This document shows, one piece after another, positions 41,560-49,926 of a stretch of 64,000 nt of DNA (position 1 is the first letter of the stretch; every line of letters begins with the position of its first letter). The stretch covers positions 1-64,000 of the forward strand of contig JACPDI010000011.1 in the NCBI GenBank assembly GCA_016184105.1. The letters are read 5' to 3'. The translations under genes were made by a program, and so were the position numbers. The notes below the pieces were generated by a model that did not search any database, was not told the origin of the DNA, and was given only the letters and a program-made list of their open reading frames with translations. The DNA comes from Acidobacteriota bacterium (GTDB taxonomy: Bacteria; Acidobacteriota; Vicinamibacteria; Vicinamibacterales; 2-12-FULL-66-21).

Positions 41560-43616
41560 AGAGCGCCTCGGCCAGGAAGACGTCCCTCGAGAGCCGGGTC
41601 CACGGCTGCGGCCGGGGCACCGGCCGTCGTCGCGGCGGCCTCGACGTCCCGCCGGCCGGCGAGCGGGAGCCTGACACGAAACTCGCTCCCGGCGCCAGGG
41701 GTACTGGCCACGTCAATCGTTCCCTGGTGATCGCGGACGATGCCGTACGCAATGGAAAGCCCGAGCCCGGTGCCACGGCCGGGCTCTTTCGTCGTGAAGA
41801 ACGGGTCGAAAATCCGGTCGAGATGTTCCGGGGGGATCCCGGCTCCCGTGTCGCGCACGACAACCTCCACCGCGCCGGCTCCCGGCTGCCCGGAGACATC
41901 GATCGCGATGGTCCCACCCGCCGCCGTCGCGTGCACGGCGTTGATCAGGAGATTCATGAAGACCTGCTCCATCCGGGTGGGATCGCCGAGGACCGGGTCG
42001 GCGCTTGTACCAGTCCTGCTCAGCCGGATCCCCTTTTCCACGATCATCGGCCGGACAAGGTCGACTGCCGCGTCGAGAACGCCGCCAACCAGGACGCGCT
42101 CGCACCGCAGCGGCGCAGGGCGCGTGAAGGTCAGGAGGTCGCGGACCGTCTTCGCTATTCGATGCGCCTGCCGCCGGATCGTGTGCAGGTCGTCGGAGAT
42201 CCCGGCGCACTGGGGGTTGTCGCTCGTGACCGAGAGCAGATAGTCGGTCCGCGCGACCAGGATGCCGGCGGGGTTGTTGATCTCGTGCGCCACGCCGTCG
42301 GCCACCGACCCGATCGAGGCCAGACGTTCGGCGCGCGACAGCCTGTGCTGCGTCTTCTCCAACTCCTCGAACTGGCGGCGAATCGTGCGATCCGCCACCA
42401 GGACGAGCATGCCGTTGACCAGGCTCGCGATGAGGACCGCCAGGGTGAACACGGCGAAGGCGAGCTGCATCTGCCAGCCGATCCGCTCGTTGATCCGCGC
42501 CAGGCTGTGAACCAGATCCACGCGTCCGAGAGGTTGCCCTTCGACGACGATCGGCGCGAAGACCAGGGAGGCGACGGAGAAATCCTCGAGGCTGACGCGG
42601 GGCCGCGGGACGCGCTGACCGATCCATCGTTCCTGATCGATCTCGCCGTTTTCATTGATGGTCAGCGCCATGCTCCGCCCTCGCAGCGAGACCTCCACGC
42701 GGCGGAGATCCGGGTACCGTCCGAACTCCGCCACCAGCTTCCGGACCACGTCGTCATGTGTCACGACCCGATCCGGCGGTTCACCGCGCTGCGTGTAATA
42801 CAGCATGTGCCCGCGGACGAACTCGGCCAGGTCTTCCGACTGGAACGCCGCGAACTCGGTGAGCTGGCGACGCTGGATCTCCGATACGGCCAGGATCAGG
42901 CTGCTGGCCAGCAGGACGAACGTGAGATTGAGGCGAAGGAAGAACCGCACCGTGGTCTGCACGGTCTCGCGTTCGAGCGCCAGCGTCAGCAGCACCAACG
43001 CGACGAGCGTGCCGGTATGTTCGAGGGCCCACGCCAGCTCGGTGGCTGCCGGTCGCCATGCGCCGAGCCCCGCCGTCAGGCGCGCCGCCGCCAACACGAG
43101 AAGCGCGGCGGCCGAGAGCGCGTGCGCGCGCCAAATCAATCCCGCGCCGATCAGGAGCACCGCGCCCTCGGCCGCACGCGCGGTCGTCAAGGGAACGATG
43201 CTGCGCATCGCCAGGTCCGCATCTGAGGGGACACGCGCCGCCACAACCACACACAGCACGAGGCCCGTCGCGACGACGACAGCCGCCGCTCGCCGTCTGC
43301 CGCGCAGGAGGAGGTACCCGCTCACCAGGAGACTGACGCCGATCAGGCGAAGCAGGTCCGCTGAAGACAGCAGCCAGTGGTAGCCGGCGTCGACTGACGC
43401 CGGCGGACACACCGCCAGGCGGCAGTAGACCGCGCGGGTCGCGAAGGCGAGGGTCAGGAGTGCAAAGCCGGCGAGGAGGAGACGGCTGGCAGCTGAAGAT
43501 CCGGTGGATCGCTCGCTGGCGCAGATCCACAGCAGCACCACGAAGGCCAGCCCGCTCAGAACGAGCTGAAACAGCACCAGTACGAACGTGCCTTGCGGCG
43601 AGAAAGACAGCACCAT
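41556..43616 (-). CDS. membrane sensor histidine kinase
   Basis: 686 residues. The N-terminal 250 carry seven or eight hydrophobic helices ([18 protein letters not shown] and others), then a further TM, a periplasmic sensor-like region and another TM ([20 protein letters not shown]). The phospho-accepting His follows in '[13 protein letters not shown]', with ATPase motifs '[13 protein letters not shown]', 'DTGAGIP' and 'GTGLGLS'. Cognate partner of the NtrC-type regulator. The signal is unknown; redox or terminal-acceptor conditions are plausible given the neighbouring operon. Confidence 0.93.
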   Translation of the reverse strand: MVLSFSPQGTFVLVLFQLVLSGLAFVVLLWICASERSTGSSAASRLLLAGFALLTLAFATRAVYCRLAVCPPASVDAGYHWLLSSADLLRLIGVSLLVSGYLLLRGRRRAAAVVVATGLVLCVVVAARVPSDADLAMRSIVPLTTARAAEGAVLLIGAGLIWRAHALSAAALLVLAAARLTAGLGAWRPAATELAWALEHTGTLVALVLLTLALERETVQTTVRFFLRLNLTFVLLASSLILAVSEIQRRQLTEFAAFQSEDLAEFVRGHMLYYTQRGEPPDRVVTHDDVVRKLVAEFGRYPDLRRVEVSLRGRSMALTINENGEIDQERWIGQRVPRPRVSLEDFSVASLVFAPIVVEGQPLGRVDLVHSLARINERIGWQMQLAFAVFTLAVLIASLVNGMLVLVADRTIRRQFEELEKTQHRLSRAERLASIGSVADGVAHEINNPAGILVARTDYLLSVTSDNPQCAGISDDLHTIRRQAHRIAKTVRDLLTFTRPAPLRCERVLVGGVLDAAVDLVRPMIVEKGIRLSRTGTSADPVLGDPTRMEQVFMNLLINAVHATAAGGTIAIDVSGQPGAGAVEVVVRDTGAGIPPEHLDRIFDPFFTTKEPGRGTGLGLSIAYGIVRDHQGTIDVASTPGAGSEFRVRLPLAGRRDVEAAATTAGAPAAAVDPALEGRLPGRGAL

Positions 43617-43666
43617 ACGGCGCCTGGTTCGACTTCGCGGCTCGCGCTAATGGGGACTGAGCACAG

Positions 43667-43683
43667 AGCAAACGACGTACCGG
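43667..43683 (-). promoter_or_regulatory. candidate sigma54 promoter of the kinase-regulator operon
   Basis: Minus-strand CCGGTACG-TCG-TTTGCT keeps the GG of -24, the exact 10-base gap and TTGC with W at -12, against consensus TGGCACG-N4-TTGCW. It lies about 50 bp before the kinase start. Upstream palindromes at 43742-43792 are at normal enhancer distance. Confidence 0.5.
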
Positions 43684-43741
43684 CCGGGTTGTGACGGGAA
43701 CGCTGCCGAAATTGCGGCGGAATCGAGGCGGCCGGTGGTTG

Positions 43742-43792
43742 AACCGGGCAATTGCCGGAAATCCGGCAACGCGGCGAGCCGCTTGCCCGGTT
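43742..43792. promoter_or_regulatory. nested palindromes in a divergent promoter region
   Basis: AACCGGGCAA (43742-43751) and TTGCCCGGTT (43783-43792) are exact outer arms. Inside is TTGCCGG-AAAT-CCGGCAA (43752-43769), another perfect palindrome, and a small GCGGC/GCCGC hairpin (43771-43782). The region lies between the divergent kinase (43616) and membrane-protein (43807) genes. It may be an activator enhancer or a structured leader. Confidence 0.55.
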
Positions 43793-43806
43793 CGTGAGGA
43801 GATAAT

Positions 43807-45477
43807 GTGGCCGTGCACACCCGGCGCAGCGCGTACGTCGAGGGGCGTGAGCTGGCGCTCGTGGTGCTCGGCTCCGTCGTCCTGACCGTCTTTCTCACAG
43901 CTCCGCTGCCATTTCGGCTCGGGACCGCCGCCCGCCTCGACAACGCCGATACCCGGTTTCTGATCTGGAATGTCGCCTGGGTCGCGCGAACGCTCGTCGT
44001 CGATCCGCTGCATGTCTACGACGCCAACATCTTCTATCCGCACCGATGGACGCTCGCCTACTCGGAAAGCAATCTTGGCGCGGGCGCGCTCGCGGTCCCG
44101 GCGTACTGGGCGACCCGGAACCCGTACTTCGCACACAACCTGGTCGTCCTGCTGTCGTTCGTGCTCGGCGCAACGGCCACGTACTATCTCGTTCGTTCTC
44201 TCGTGGGCGACAGGCGCGCGGCGGCAATCGCCGGAATCTGCTTCGCGTATTGCCCGTATCTCTTCTCCCATCTGCCGCACGTGCATCTGCTGATGATCGC
44301 CGGGCTGCCCCTGAGCATGCTGGCGTTCCATCGGCTTGCCGACCGGCCGACGGCATGGCGCGGCGCCGCGCTCGGCGCCGCCGTCGGTCTGCAGGCCGTG
44401 TTCTGCGGGTATTACGGCATCTTTGCCGGCCTCACGGTCGGCTTCGCGGCGATCGTCATCACCGTGACGCGGCGGCGCTGGGCCGACGCCGCGTACTGGA
44501 CGGCGATCGCCGTCGCCGCCCTCGTCACGATGGCGATCGCGATTCCGCTGTTCCTGCCATACCTGCGCCTGAGGTCGGAAACGGGCTTCAGCCGGCCGCT
44601 GGAGGACTCGCGCCTCTGGTCGGCCACGTGGCGCACCTACCTGGCGTCGTCGGCCTACGCGCACGCGTGGATGCTGCCGATCATCCGGCAATGGAACGAG
44701 GTGCTGTTCCCCGGTTTCGTGGCGAGCGTGGCGGGCGCGGCGGGGCTTGCGTTCGGCTGGCGCGCGGGCGGCCGATTGCGCGAAACCGCCGTCTTGTACG
44801 GCGGGCTTGCCGCGCTCGCGTTCTGGGCGTCATTCGGACCGGACGCCGGCTTCTACCGTGGCCTGCACGCGATCGTCCCCGGCTTCGGCTTCCTCCATGC
44901 GCCCAGTCGATTCGGTGTCGTCGTCGTGTTCGCGCTGTCGGTGATGGCCGGCGTCTCGATTTCGGCGCTGCTCGCCCGGCTGGGGCGCTCGCGGTTCGCG
45001 GCTCGAGCGGCCAGGCTGGCCGCCGGTGTCCTGGTTGCCGCGGCGGCGCTCGAGTTGAAGACTCCGCTGGCGTTCCCACCGGTGCCCCCCGTGGAGCCGG
45101 CCTATGGCGTCCTCGCCACGCTGCCGCGTGGTCCGGTGATCGAGATACCGTTTTACTCGAACCGGTTCGCGGCGGCGCGAACCGAATACCTGCTCAACTC
45201 CACCGCCCACTGGATGCCGCTCGTGAACGGGTACAGCTCGCACACGCCGCGGGATTTCATCGAGCACACGAACGCATTGGCCGGATTTCCGAGCCTCGAG
45301 GCGTTCACACTCCTCGAGCGCGATCGTGTCAGGTATGCGGTGTTCCATCTCAACCGGATCGGCCCTGACGCGCGCGAAGACGTCCTCGCACGCCTGCGCG
45401 CGTTCGACCGCTACCTGGCGCGCCGGTATGCGGACGATCGAATCTGGCTGTATGAAATCCTCGAGTTCCCGCGATGA
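43807..45477 (+). CDS. multi-pass membrane protein, GT-C glycosyltransferase-like
   Basis: 556 residues from GTG 43807. Some ten to twelve TM helices with a large first loop holding 'DTRFLIWNVAWVARTL' and 'YPHRWTLAYSESNLGAGALAVPAYWAT', then TM helices and a soluble C-terminal tail ('HWMPLVNGYSSHTPRDFIEHTN'). Such architecture is typical of lipid-linked-sugar (GT-C/PMT-like) transferases, but no exact catalytic motif can be assigned; a substrate is unknown. 37 bp upstream of a rhomboid protease gene. Confidence 0.75.
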   Translation: MAVHTRRSAYVEGRELALVVLGSVVLTVFLTAPLPFRLGTAARLDNADTRFLIWNVAWVARTLVVDPLHVYDANIFYPHRWTLAYSESNLGAGALAVPAYWATRNPYFAHNLVVLLSFVLGATATYYLVRSLVGDRRAAAIAGICFAYCPYLFSHLPHVHLLMIAGLPLSMLAFHRLADRPTAWRGAALGAAVGLQAVFCGYYGIFAGLTVGFAAIVITVTRRRWADAAYWTAIAVAALVTMAIAIPLFLPYLRLRSETGFSRPLEDSRLWSATWRTYLASSAYAHAWMLPIIRQWNEVLFPGFVASVAGAAGLAFGWRAGGRLRETAVLYGGLAALAFWASFGPDAGFYRGLHAIVPGFGFLHAPSRFGVVVVFALSVMAGVSISALLARLGRSRFAARAARLAAGVLVAAAALELKTPLAFPPVPPVEPAYGVLATLPRGPVIEIPFYSNRFAAARTEYLLNSTAHWMPLVNGYSSHTPRDFIEHTNALAGFPSLEAFTLLERDRVRYAVFHLNRIGPDAREDVLARLRAFDRYLARRYADDRIWLYEILEFPR

Positions 45478-45514
45478 CGCCGCCCAACTCTGATATCTCT
45501 GACGGAGGCTTCCG

Positions 45515-46276
45515 GTGATCCCTTACCACGACGAAAACGCCACCCAGCGCCGGGCGTACGTGACGATTGTCCTCGTGGCGATCAACGTCGCGGCGTGGGT
45601 CCTGGTCCAGGGTGCCGGCGCCCCGGTGCCGCTGGCGACCTCCGTCTGCACCCTCGGGCTCATCCCGGGCGAGCTGACGATGAGCGTGCCGCCGGGTGCG
45701 GGGTTTCCGATGGGCGACGGCCTGGTGTGCGTGACGGATCCGGGGCGCCAGGCGGGCAACGTGATGACCTCGATGTTCCTCCACGGCTCGTGGATGCACC
45801 TGCTCGGCAACATGTGGTTCCTCTGGCTGTTCGGGAACAACGTGGAAGACTCGATGACGCGGACGCGGTTCATCGTGTTCTATCTGCTCTCAGGCCTCGG
45901 TGCCGCGCTGTTGCAGGTGATGATCGAGCCGGACTCGATCGTGCCGATGGTGGGCGCCTCGGGCGCGATCAGCGGCGTGATGGGGGCGTACCTGATTCTC
46001 TATCCACGCGTTCGCGTGTTTACGCTCGTGCCGCTCGGGTTCTACATGACGTCGATCGCGCTGCCGGCCTGGGCGATGCTGATCTACTGGATGGTCCTGC
46101 AGCTGCTCGGCGGGGTCTCCCGCATCGGATCCGGCGGCGAAGGGGGCGTGGCGTTCTGGGCGCACGTCGGCGGGTTCGTCGCCGGCGCGGGTCTCATCAA
46201 GCTGTTCGAGCGGCGCGATCGCGTGCGCTCCCATCAGGCGCACCGCTGGCGGCCGGAGCGCGTCGGGCTGCGGTGA
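45515..46276 (+). CDS. rhomboid-family intramembrane serine protease
   Basis: 253 residues. The family core is clear: 'FLHGSWMHLLGNMWFLWLFGNNVED' (the H-x3-N region in TM2), 'PMVGASGAISGVMGAYLIL' (catalytic Ser in GASGAIS) and 'AFWAHVGGFVAGAGLIKLF' (catalytic His). Six TM segments. It cleaves membrane proteins inside the bilayer. An apparently intact protease; target unknown. Confidence 0.95.
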   Translation: MIPYHDENATQRRAYVTIVLVAINVAAWVLVQGAGAPVPLATSVCTLGLIPGELTMSVPPGAGFPMGDGLVCVTDPGRQAGNVMTSMFLHGSWMHLLGNMWFLWLFGNNVEDSMTRTRFIVFYLLSGLGAALLQVMIEPDSIVPMVGASGAISGVMGAYLILYPRVRVFTLVPLGFYMTSIALPAWAMLIYWMVLQLLGGVSRIGSGGEGGVAFWAHVGGFVAGAGLIKLFERRDRVRSHQAHRWRPERVGLR

Positions 46277-46286
46277 GCGGCGCGTT

Positions 46287-47102
46287 TCAGGGCATGCAGC
46301 GCGGGTAGGACCCCAGATCCCTGACCCACCGCGCGAACTCCGTGAGGTGCTCGATGGCGCGGCCGCAGCGCGGATCGTCGCGTCCGACGCCGAGATCCAC
46401 GTAGAAGAAGTACTCCCAGGGCCGCCCGCGGTCGGGACGCGACTCCAGCTTGGTCAGGTCGATGCCGCGCAGGGCGAAGACGCTCAGCGCCTTGAACAAT
46501 GCCCCCGCCTCGTTGTGCAGCGCGAAGGCCAGCGTGGTCTTGTCGGGAGTCCCGAGCGGCTCGGGCTCGCGGGCGATCAGCACGAAGCGCGTGATGTTGT
46601 CCGCGTAGTCCTGGATGCCGGCGCGCAGGATCTCCAGACCGAAGATCTCTGCGGCCCTGGACGAGGCGACCGCGGCGGTGTCGGTCAGGGCCTGGTCGCG
46701 AATCATCTGTGCGCTTCCCGCGGTGTCATAGGTGGCAACCACCTCGACACCCGGGAGCGTCTGCAGGTAGCGCTCGCACTGCGCCAGCGCCTGGGGATGC
46801 GAGAACACCCGCTTGATGGCGGAGAGCGGCGTGCCGGGCAGCGCCAGCAGGCTGTGCACGACCGTCAGCTCGGTCTCGGCCACGATCGGCAGCCCGTGCT
46901 CGAGCAGCAGGTCGTAGTTGCGGTGAATGCTGCCTCCCACGGAGTTCTCGACCGGCAGAATGCCGTGCGAGGCGCGCCCGGCAGCGACCGCGGCGAACAC
47001 GTCCTCGAACCGCTCGAACGGCAGCGTTTCCGCCTGCGGCCACACGGCCAGCGCGGCGGCTTCGCTGTAGGCTCCGGCAGTGCCCTGAAATGCCATTCGC
47101 AT
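46287..47102 (-). CDS. pheA: prephenate dehydratase
   Basis: 271 residues. 'MAFQGTAGAYSEAAAL', 'HGILPVENSVGGSIHRNYDLL' and 'YDTAGSAQMI' belong to the PDT domain, with the catalytic Thr-Arg in 'NITRFVLIAREP'. The ACT regulatory domain follows ('TTLAFALHNEAGALFKALSVFALRGIDLTKLESRP', Phe-binding ESRP). It converts prephenate to phenylpyruvate in phenylalanine synthesis, feedback-inhibited by Phe. No chorismate mutase domain is fused. Convergent with the rhomboid gene. Confidence 0.96.
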   Translation of the reverse strand: MRMAFQGTAGAYSEAAALAVWPQAETLPFERFEDVFAAVAAGRASHGILPVENSVGGSIHRNYDLLLEHGLPIVAETELTVVHSLLALPGTPLSAIKRVFSHPQALAQCERYLQTLPGVEVVATYDTAGSAQMIRDQALTDTAAVASSRAAEIFGLEILRAGIQDYADNITRFVLIAREPEPLGTPDKTTLAFALHNEAGALFKALSVFALRGIDLTKLESRPDRGRPWEYFFYVDLGVGRDDPRCGRAIEHLTEFARWVRDLGSYPRCMP

Positions 47103-47184
47103 AGTGCATCAATAATAATGATGTTCTGGTTCCGGGTGCCGGGGTTCACAGTCATGAGATTCGCCCCGTTTGGCCTCGCTCTTC

Positions 47185-47327
47185 TGTTGCATCCTGGGCG
47201 GCCTGCTCCCCGCCCACCAGATGACCGGCGACGCGCGGCTGCTCGCCAAGGCGGAGGACCTGGGCACCCGGCTGCTGCCCGCTTTCGCTCGAAGACCGGA
47301 ATGCCGTACCGCTACGTCAATCTACGT
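47185..47327 (+). pseudogene. relic of a GH47-type alpha-mannosidase gene
   Basis: One frame reads ILGGLLPAHQMTGDARLLAK then AEDLGTRLLPAF; after a one-base frame change the next reads 'SKTGMPYRYVNLR'. Joined, these match the conserved segment of glycoside hydrolase family 47 (LLSAY-x-(L/M)TGD...KAxDLGxRLLPAF-x-S-x-TGMPYxxVNL). Only about 45 codons remain, with neither start nor catalytic acids, so it is a relic. Lies directly before the 3' end of the MacB-like permease gene. Confidence 0.7.
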
Positions 47328-47335
47328 AACGACGT

Positions 47336-48619
47336 CTACTCGGAGTGCAGCGCGACGACGGGGTCGAGCTTCGACGCCCGCACGGCGGGATACAGCCCGA
47401 ACACCAGGCCGATGGAGACCGACACCGCGAAGGCGAGCACGATCGAGGCCAGCGTCACGATCGTGGACCAGCCGGCGAGGTAGCCCACCATCTGCGAAAG
47501 GATCACGCCCAGCAGGATGCCCGCGAGGCCGCCCGTCACCGTGATGAGCGAGGTCTCGATCAGGAACTGCCGGACGATGTCGCGGCGGCGCGCGCCGATC
47601 GCGCGGCGGACGCCGATCTCACGCGTGCGCTCGAGGACGCTGGCGAGCATGATGTTCATGATCCCGATGCCGCCGACCAGCAGCGAGATCGACGCGATCG
47701 CCACCATCACGACCTGGAAGATGCGGCGCGTGCGCTGCTGCTGCGCGAGCAGTTCGGCCGGAACGATGACGCTGAAGTCCCCCGCGCCGCGATGCGACGC
47801 ATCGAGGAGCCCGCGGACGAGGTCGCCGGCCGCCGCGATGTCCGCCCCGGGCGCGAGCTGCAGGTAGATGCCGTCGATCTCGTCCTTCTGCCAGCTCAGG
47901 GCGTCCTCGAGCCGCAGGATCGCGGCCATCAGCGGCACGTAGATGACGTTGTTGCGGTCCTGCGCCGGCAGGCCGGCGACGTCGGTCTGGACGGTGACCT
48001 CGGGGCCCGCGACGCCGATCACGCGGAACCACTGCTGGTTGGTCTTCACGTAGCGCCCCAGCGGGTTCTCGGTGCCGAACAACGACGCGGCCGTGCCCTG
48101 CCCGAGCACCGCCACCGGGGCGGCGCTCTCGCTCTCGTCCGGTGAGAAGAAGCGGCCGCCGGCGACGCGCAGTCCGCCGATCTCCTGGTACGAAGGCGCG
48201 ACGCCGTACACGGTGGGCATCTCCCCTTGCGGCTTCGGCAGCACCTTGGTGGGCACGACGCGCTTGCGGCCGCTCGACGTGGAGAGCCGATCCACGCTCG
48301 CCTGGATGGTTCGCAGGTCCTGGAAGCTCAGGCCGGCCGAGAGCTTCCGCACGCGCTGCAGCGCCTGGTTGTCCGCCGCTTCGCGCGCTTCGACAATCAC
48401 GTTGCGGACGCCGAGCTGCTCGATGAACGCGATGACCTCCTGCTGCGCCCCGGCGCCAATCGACAACATGGCGACGACCGCCGCCACGCCGAAGATCATC
48501 CCCAGCATCGTCAGCAGCGTGCGGAGCGCGTGCGCACGGAGGTTTTCGAGCCCGAGCCTCAGCTCCGGCATGAAGCCGGCCCGGCGATCGAGCGCCGTCG
48601 CGGCGAGGCGACCGGTCAT
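47336..48619 (-). CDS. MacB/FtsX-type ABC transporter permease
   Basis: 427 residues. TM1 near 'LRTLLTMLGMIFGVAAVVAMLSIGAGA', the MacB periplasmic core domain (about 65-280), then three C-terminal helices ('VVMVAIASISLLVGGIGIMNIMLASVLERTREIGVRRAIGARRRDI', ending 'PVVALHSE'). It normally pairs with a separate MacB ATPase, but no ATPase lies in the neighbourhood; three adaptor genes lie upstream in the same operon, the last overlapping by 4 bases. Confidence 0.93.
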   Translation of the reverse strand: MTGRLAATALDRRAGFMPELRLGLENLRAHALRTLLTMLGMIFGVAAVVAMLSIGAGAQQEVIAFIEQLGVRNVIVEAREAADNQALQRVRKLSAGLSFQDLRTIQASVDRLSTSSGRKRVVPTKVLPKPQGEMPTVYGVAPSYQEIGGLRVAGGRFFSPDESESAAPVAVLGQGTAASLFGTENPLGRYVKTNQQWFRVIGVAGPEVTVQTDVAGLPAQDRNNVIYVPLMAAILRLEDALSWQKDEIDGIYLQLAPGADIAAAGDLVRGLLDASHRGAGDFSVIVPAELLAQQQRTRRIFQVVMVAIASISLLVGGIGIMNIMLASVLERTREIGVRRAIGARRRDIVRQFLIETSLITVTGGLAGILLGVILSQMVGYLAGWSTIVTLASIVLAFAVSVSIGLVFGLYPAVRASKLDPVVALHSE

Positions 48620-49926
48620 CGCGCCCCTCCCGCGGTGGCGACGGTGGGGCCCGGCGCGCCCGGCGCCGGGCGCGTCTCCGCGTCCGGGTTCACGAGCGCA
48701 ACGACCGAGCCTTCCGCCAGCCCTTCGATCGCCACGCGGCTCTCGGTGCGGTGCGTGATCCTGACTTCGCGCGGCTCGAAGCGGTCGCCGTTCTTCACGT
48801 ACACCACCGGCTTGCCGCGCTTCTCGAACAGGGCCTGCCGCGGCACGTGCAGCGCCGCTTTCAGCTCCGTGCCCGCGACCACCACCTGCACCGAGGTGCC
48901 GGGCCTGAGCTGCGCGTCCGGACGGTCGAAGCGGAGAATCGCATCGAACTGCCGCGTGGGTCCGGCCCGCTCGAAAAAGCTTCCGCGCGACGCGAGCCCC
49001 GCGAGGTTCGCCACCCGCGCGACCAGCCGCCGCCCGGGCAACGCGTCGGCACGCACGGACGCGGGCTGCCCGGCGCTGATGTTGCCGCGCTCCTGCTCGT
49101 TCACCTTCGCGCGGATTTCGAGCCGCGACGAATCGAAGACGTCGACCACCGGGCGGCCGGGAAATACCGTGTCCCCCGCGTGATACTCCGGCAGCGTCAT
49201 CCCGCTGAAGAAGAACCCCCCGCTGGCATCGCGGTTCTCCTTGATGACGACCAGGCCGTCAAGCGGCGCCTCGATCGCGAGGCTGTCGATGGTCTGCCGC
49301 GCGCGCTCGGTGGCGAGGCGCGCCTTCGTCCGCTTTTCCTCGACGACGGTCAGGGACGCGCGGTTGGTTTCCGCGCGGGACTTCACGTCCTCCTCGAGCT
49401 GGGCGAGCCGGCGCCGCGCCTCATCCAGCGCCAGCACGCGCTTGCGTGCCTCGATCGCGCCAATCAGTTCCTCACCGGCCGCCGCGTCCAGCTCCGCGCG
49501 CCTGACGTCGAACCGCGCGGTCAGCAGATCCACCTGGTCCTGCGCCGCGCGGACCTCGTTGTCGGCGCGCATCTTCACGATTTCCTGCTCCGCCCCCTCG
49601 AGCTCCGAGCGGCTCTGCTCGAGCTGATATTGCTGCTCGGCGGGATCGAACTCCATGACGATGTCGCCCGCCTTGACGGAGGTTCCCGTGTCCGCGAGCT
49701 TCACCAGCCGCAGCGTCCCGCCGACCGGCGGCGCTGTCAGCGTGATCGACCGCGCCGCCCGCACCTCCCCGGTGGCGTGGACGTCCAGCTTGAGGCTGCC
49801 GCGGACCACGCGGGTCGTCGGAACCTCGTCGCGCGCGGCCGGCCAGGCGACGGCCGCCACCCCAGCCGCCGCGGCCACGGCAAGGACGCCACCCGCCGCT
49901 GCGATCCACGCGCGCCGCCCGGTCAC
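48616..49926 (-). CDS. HlyD-family periplasmic adaptor (copy 3 of a tandem trio)
   Basis: 436 residues. N-terminal TM/signal (AWIAAAGGVLAVAAAAGVAAVAW), barrel-sandwich half 'LVKLADTGTSVKAGDIVMEFDPAEQQYQLEQ', long coiled hairpin (about 90-195), second half 'LAIEAPLDGLVVIKENRDASGGFF' and C-terminal beta domains ('VLRFDRPDAQLRPGTSVQVVV'). Overlaps permease and the preceding adaptor by 4 bases. The first two adaptors are close paralogues with the same order of parts. Confidence 0.9.
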   Translation of the reverse strand: MTGRRAWIAAAGGVLAVAAAAGVAAVAWPAARDEVPTTRVVRGSLKLDVHATGEVRAARSITLTAPPVGGTLRLVKLADTGTSVKAGDIVMEFDPAEQQYQLEQSRSELEGAEQEIVKMRADNEVRAAQDQVDLLTARFDVRRAELDAAAGEELIGAIEARKRVLALDEARRRLAQLEEDVKSRAETNRASLTVVEEKRTKARLATERARQTIDSLAIEAPLDGLVVIKENRDASGGFFFSGMTLPEYHAGDTVFPGRPVVDVFDSSRLEIRAKVNEQERGNISAGQPASVRADALPGRRLVARVANLAGLASRGSFFERAGPTRQFDAILRFDRPDAQLRPGTSVQVVVAGTELKAALHVPRQALFEKRGKPVVYVKNGDRFEPREVRITHRTESRVAIEGLAEGSVVALVNPDAETRPAPGAPGPTVATAGGAR

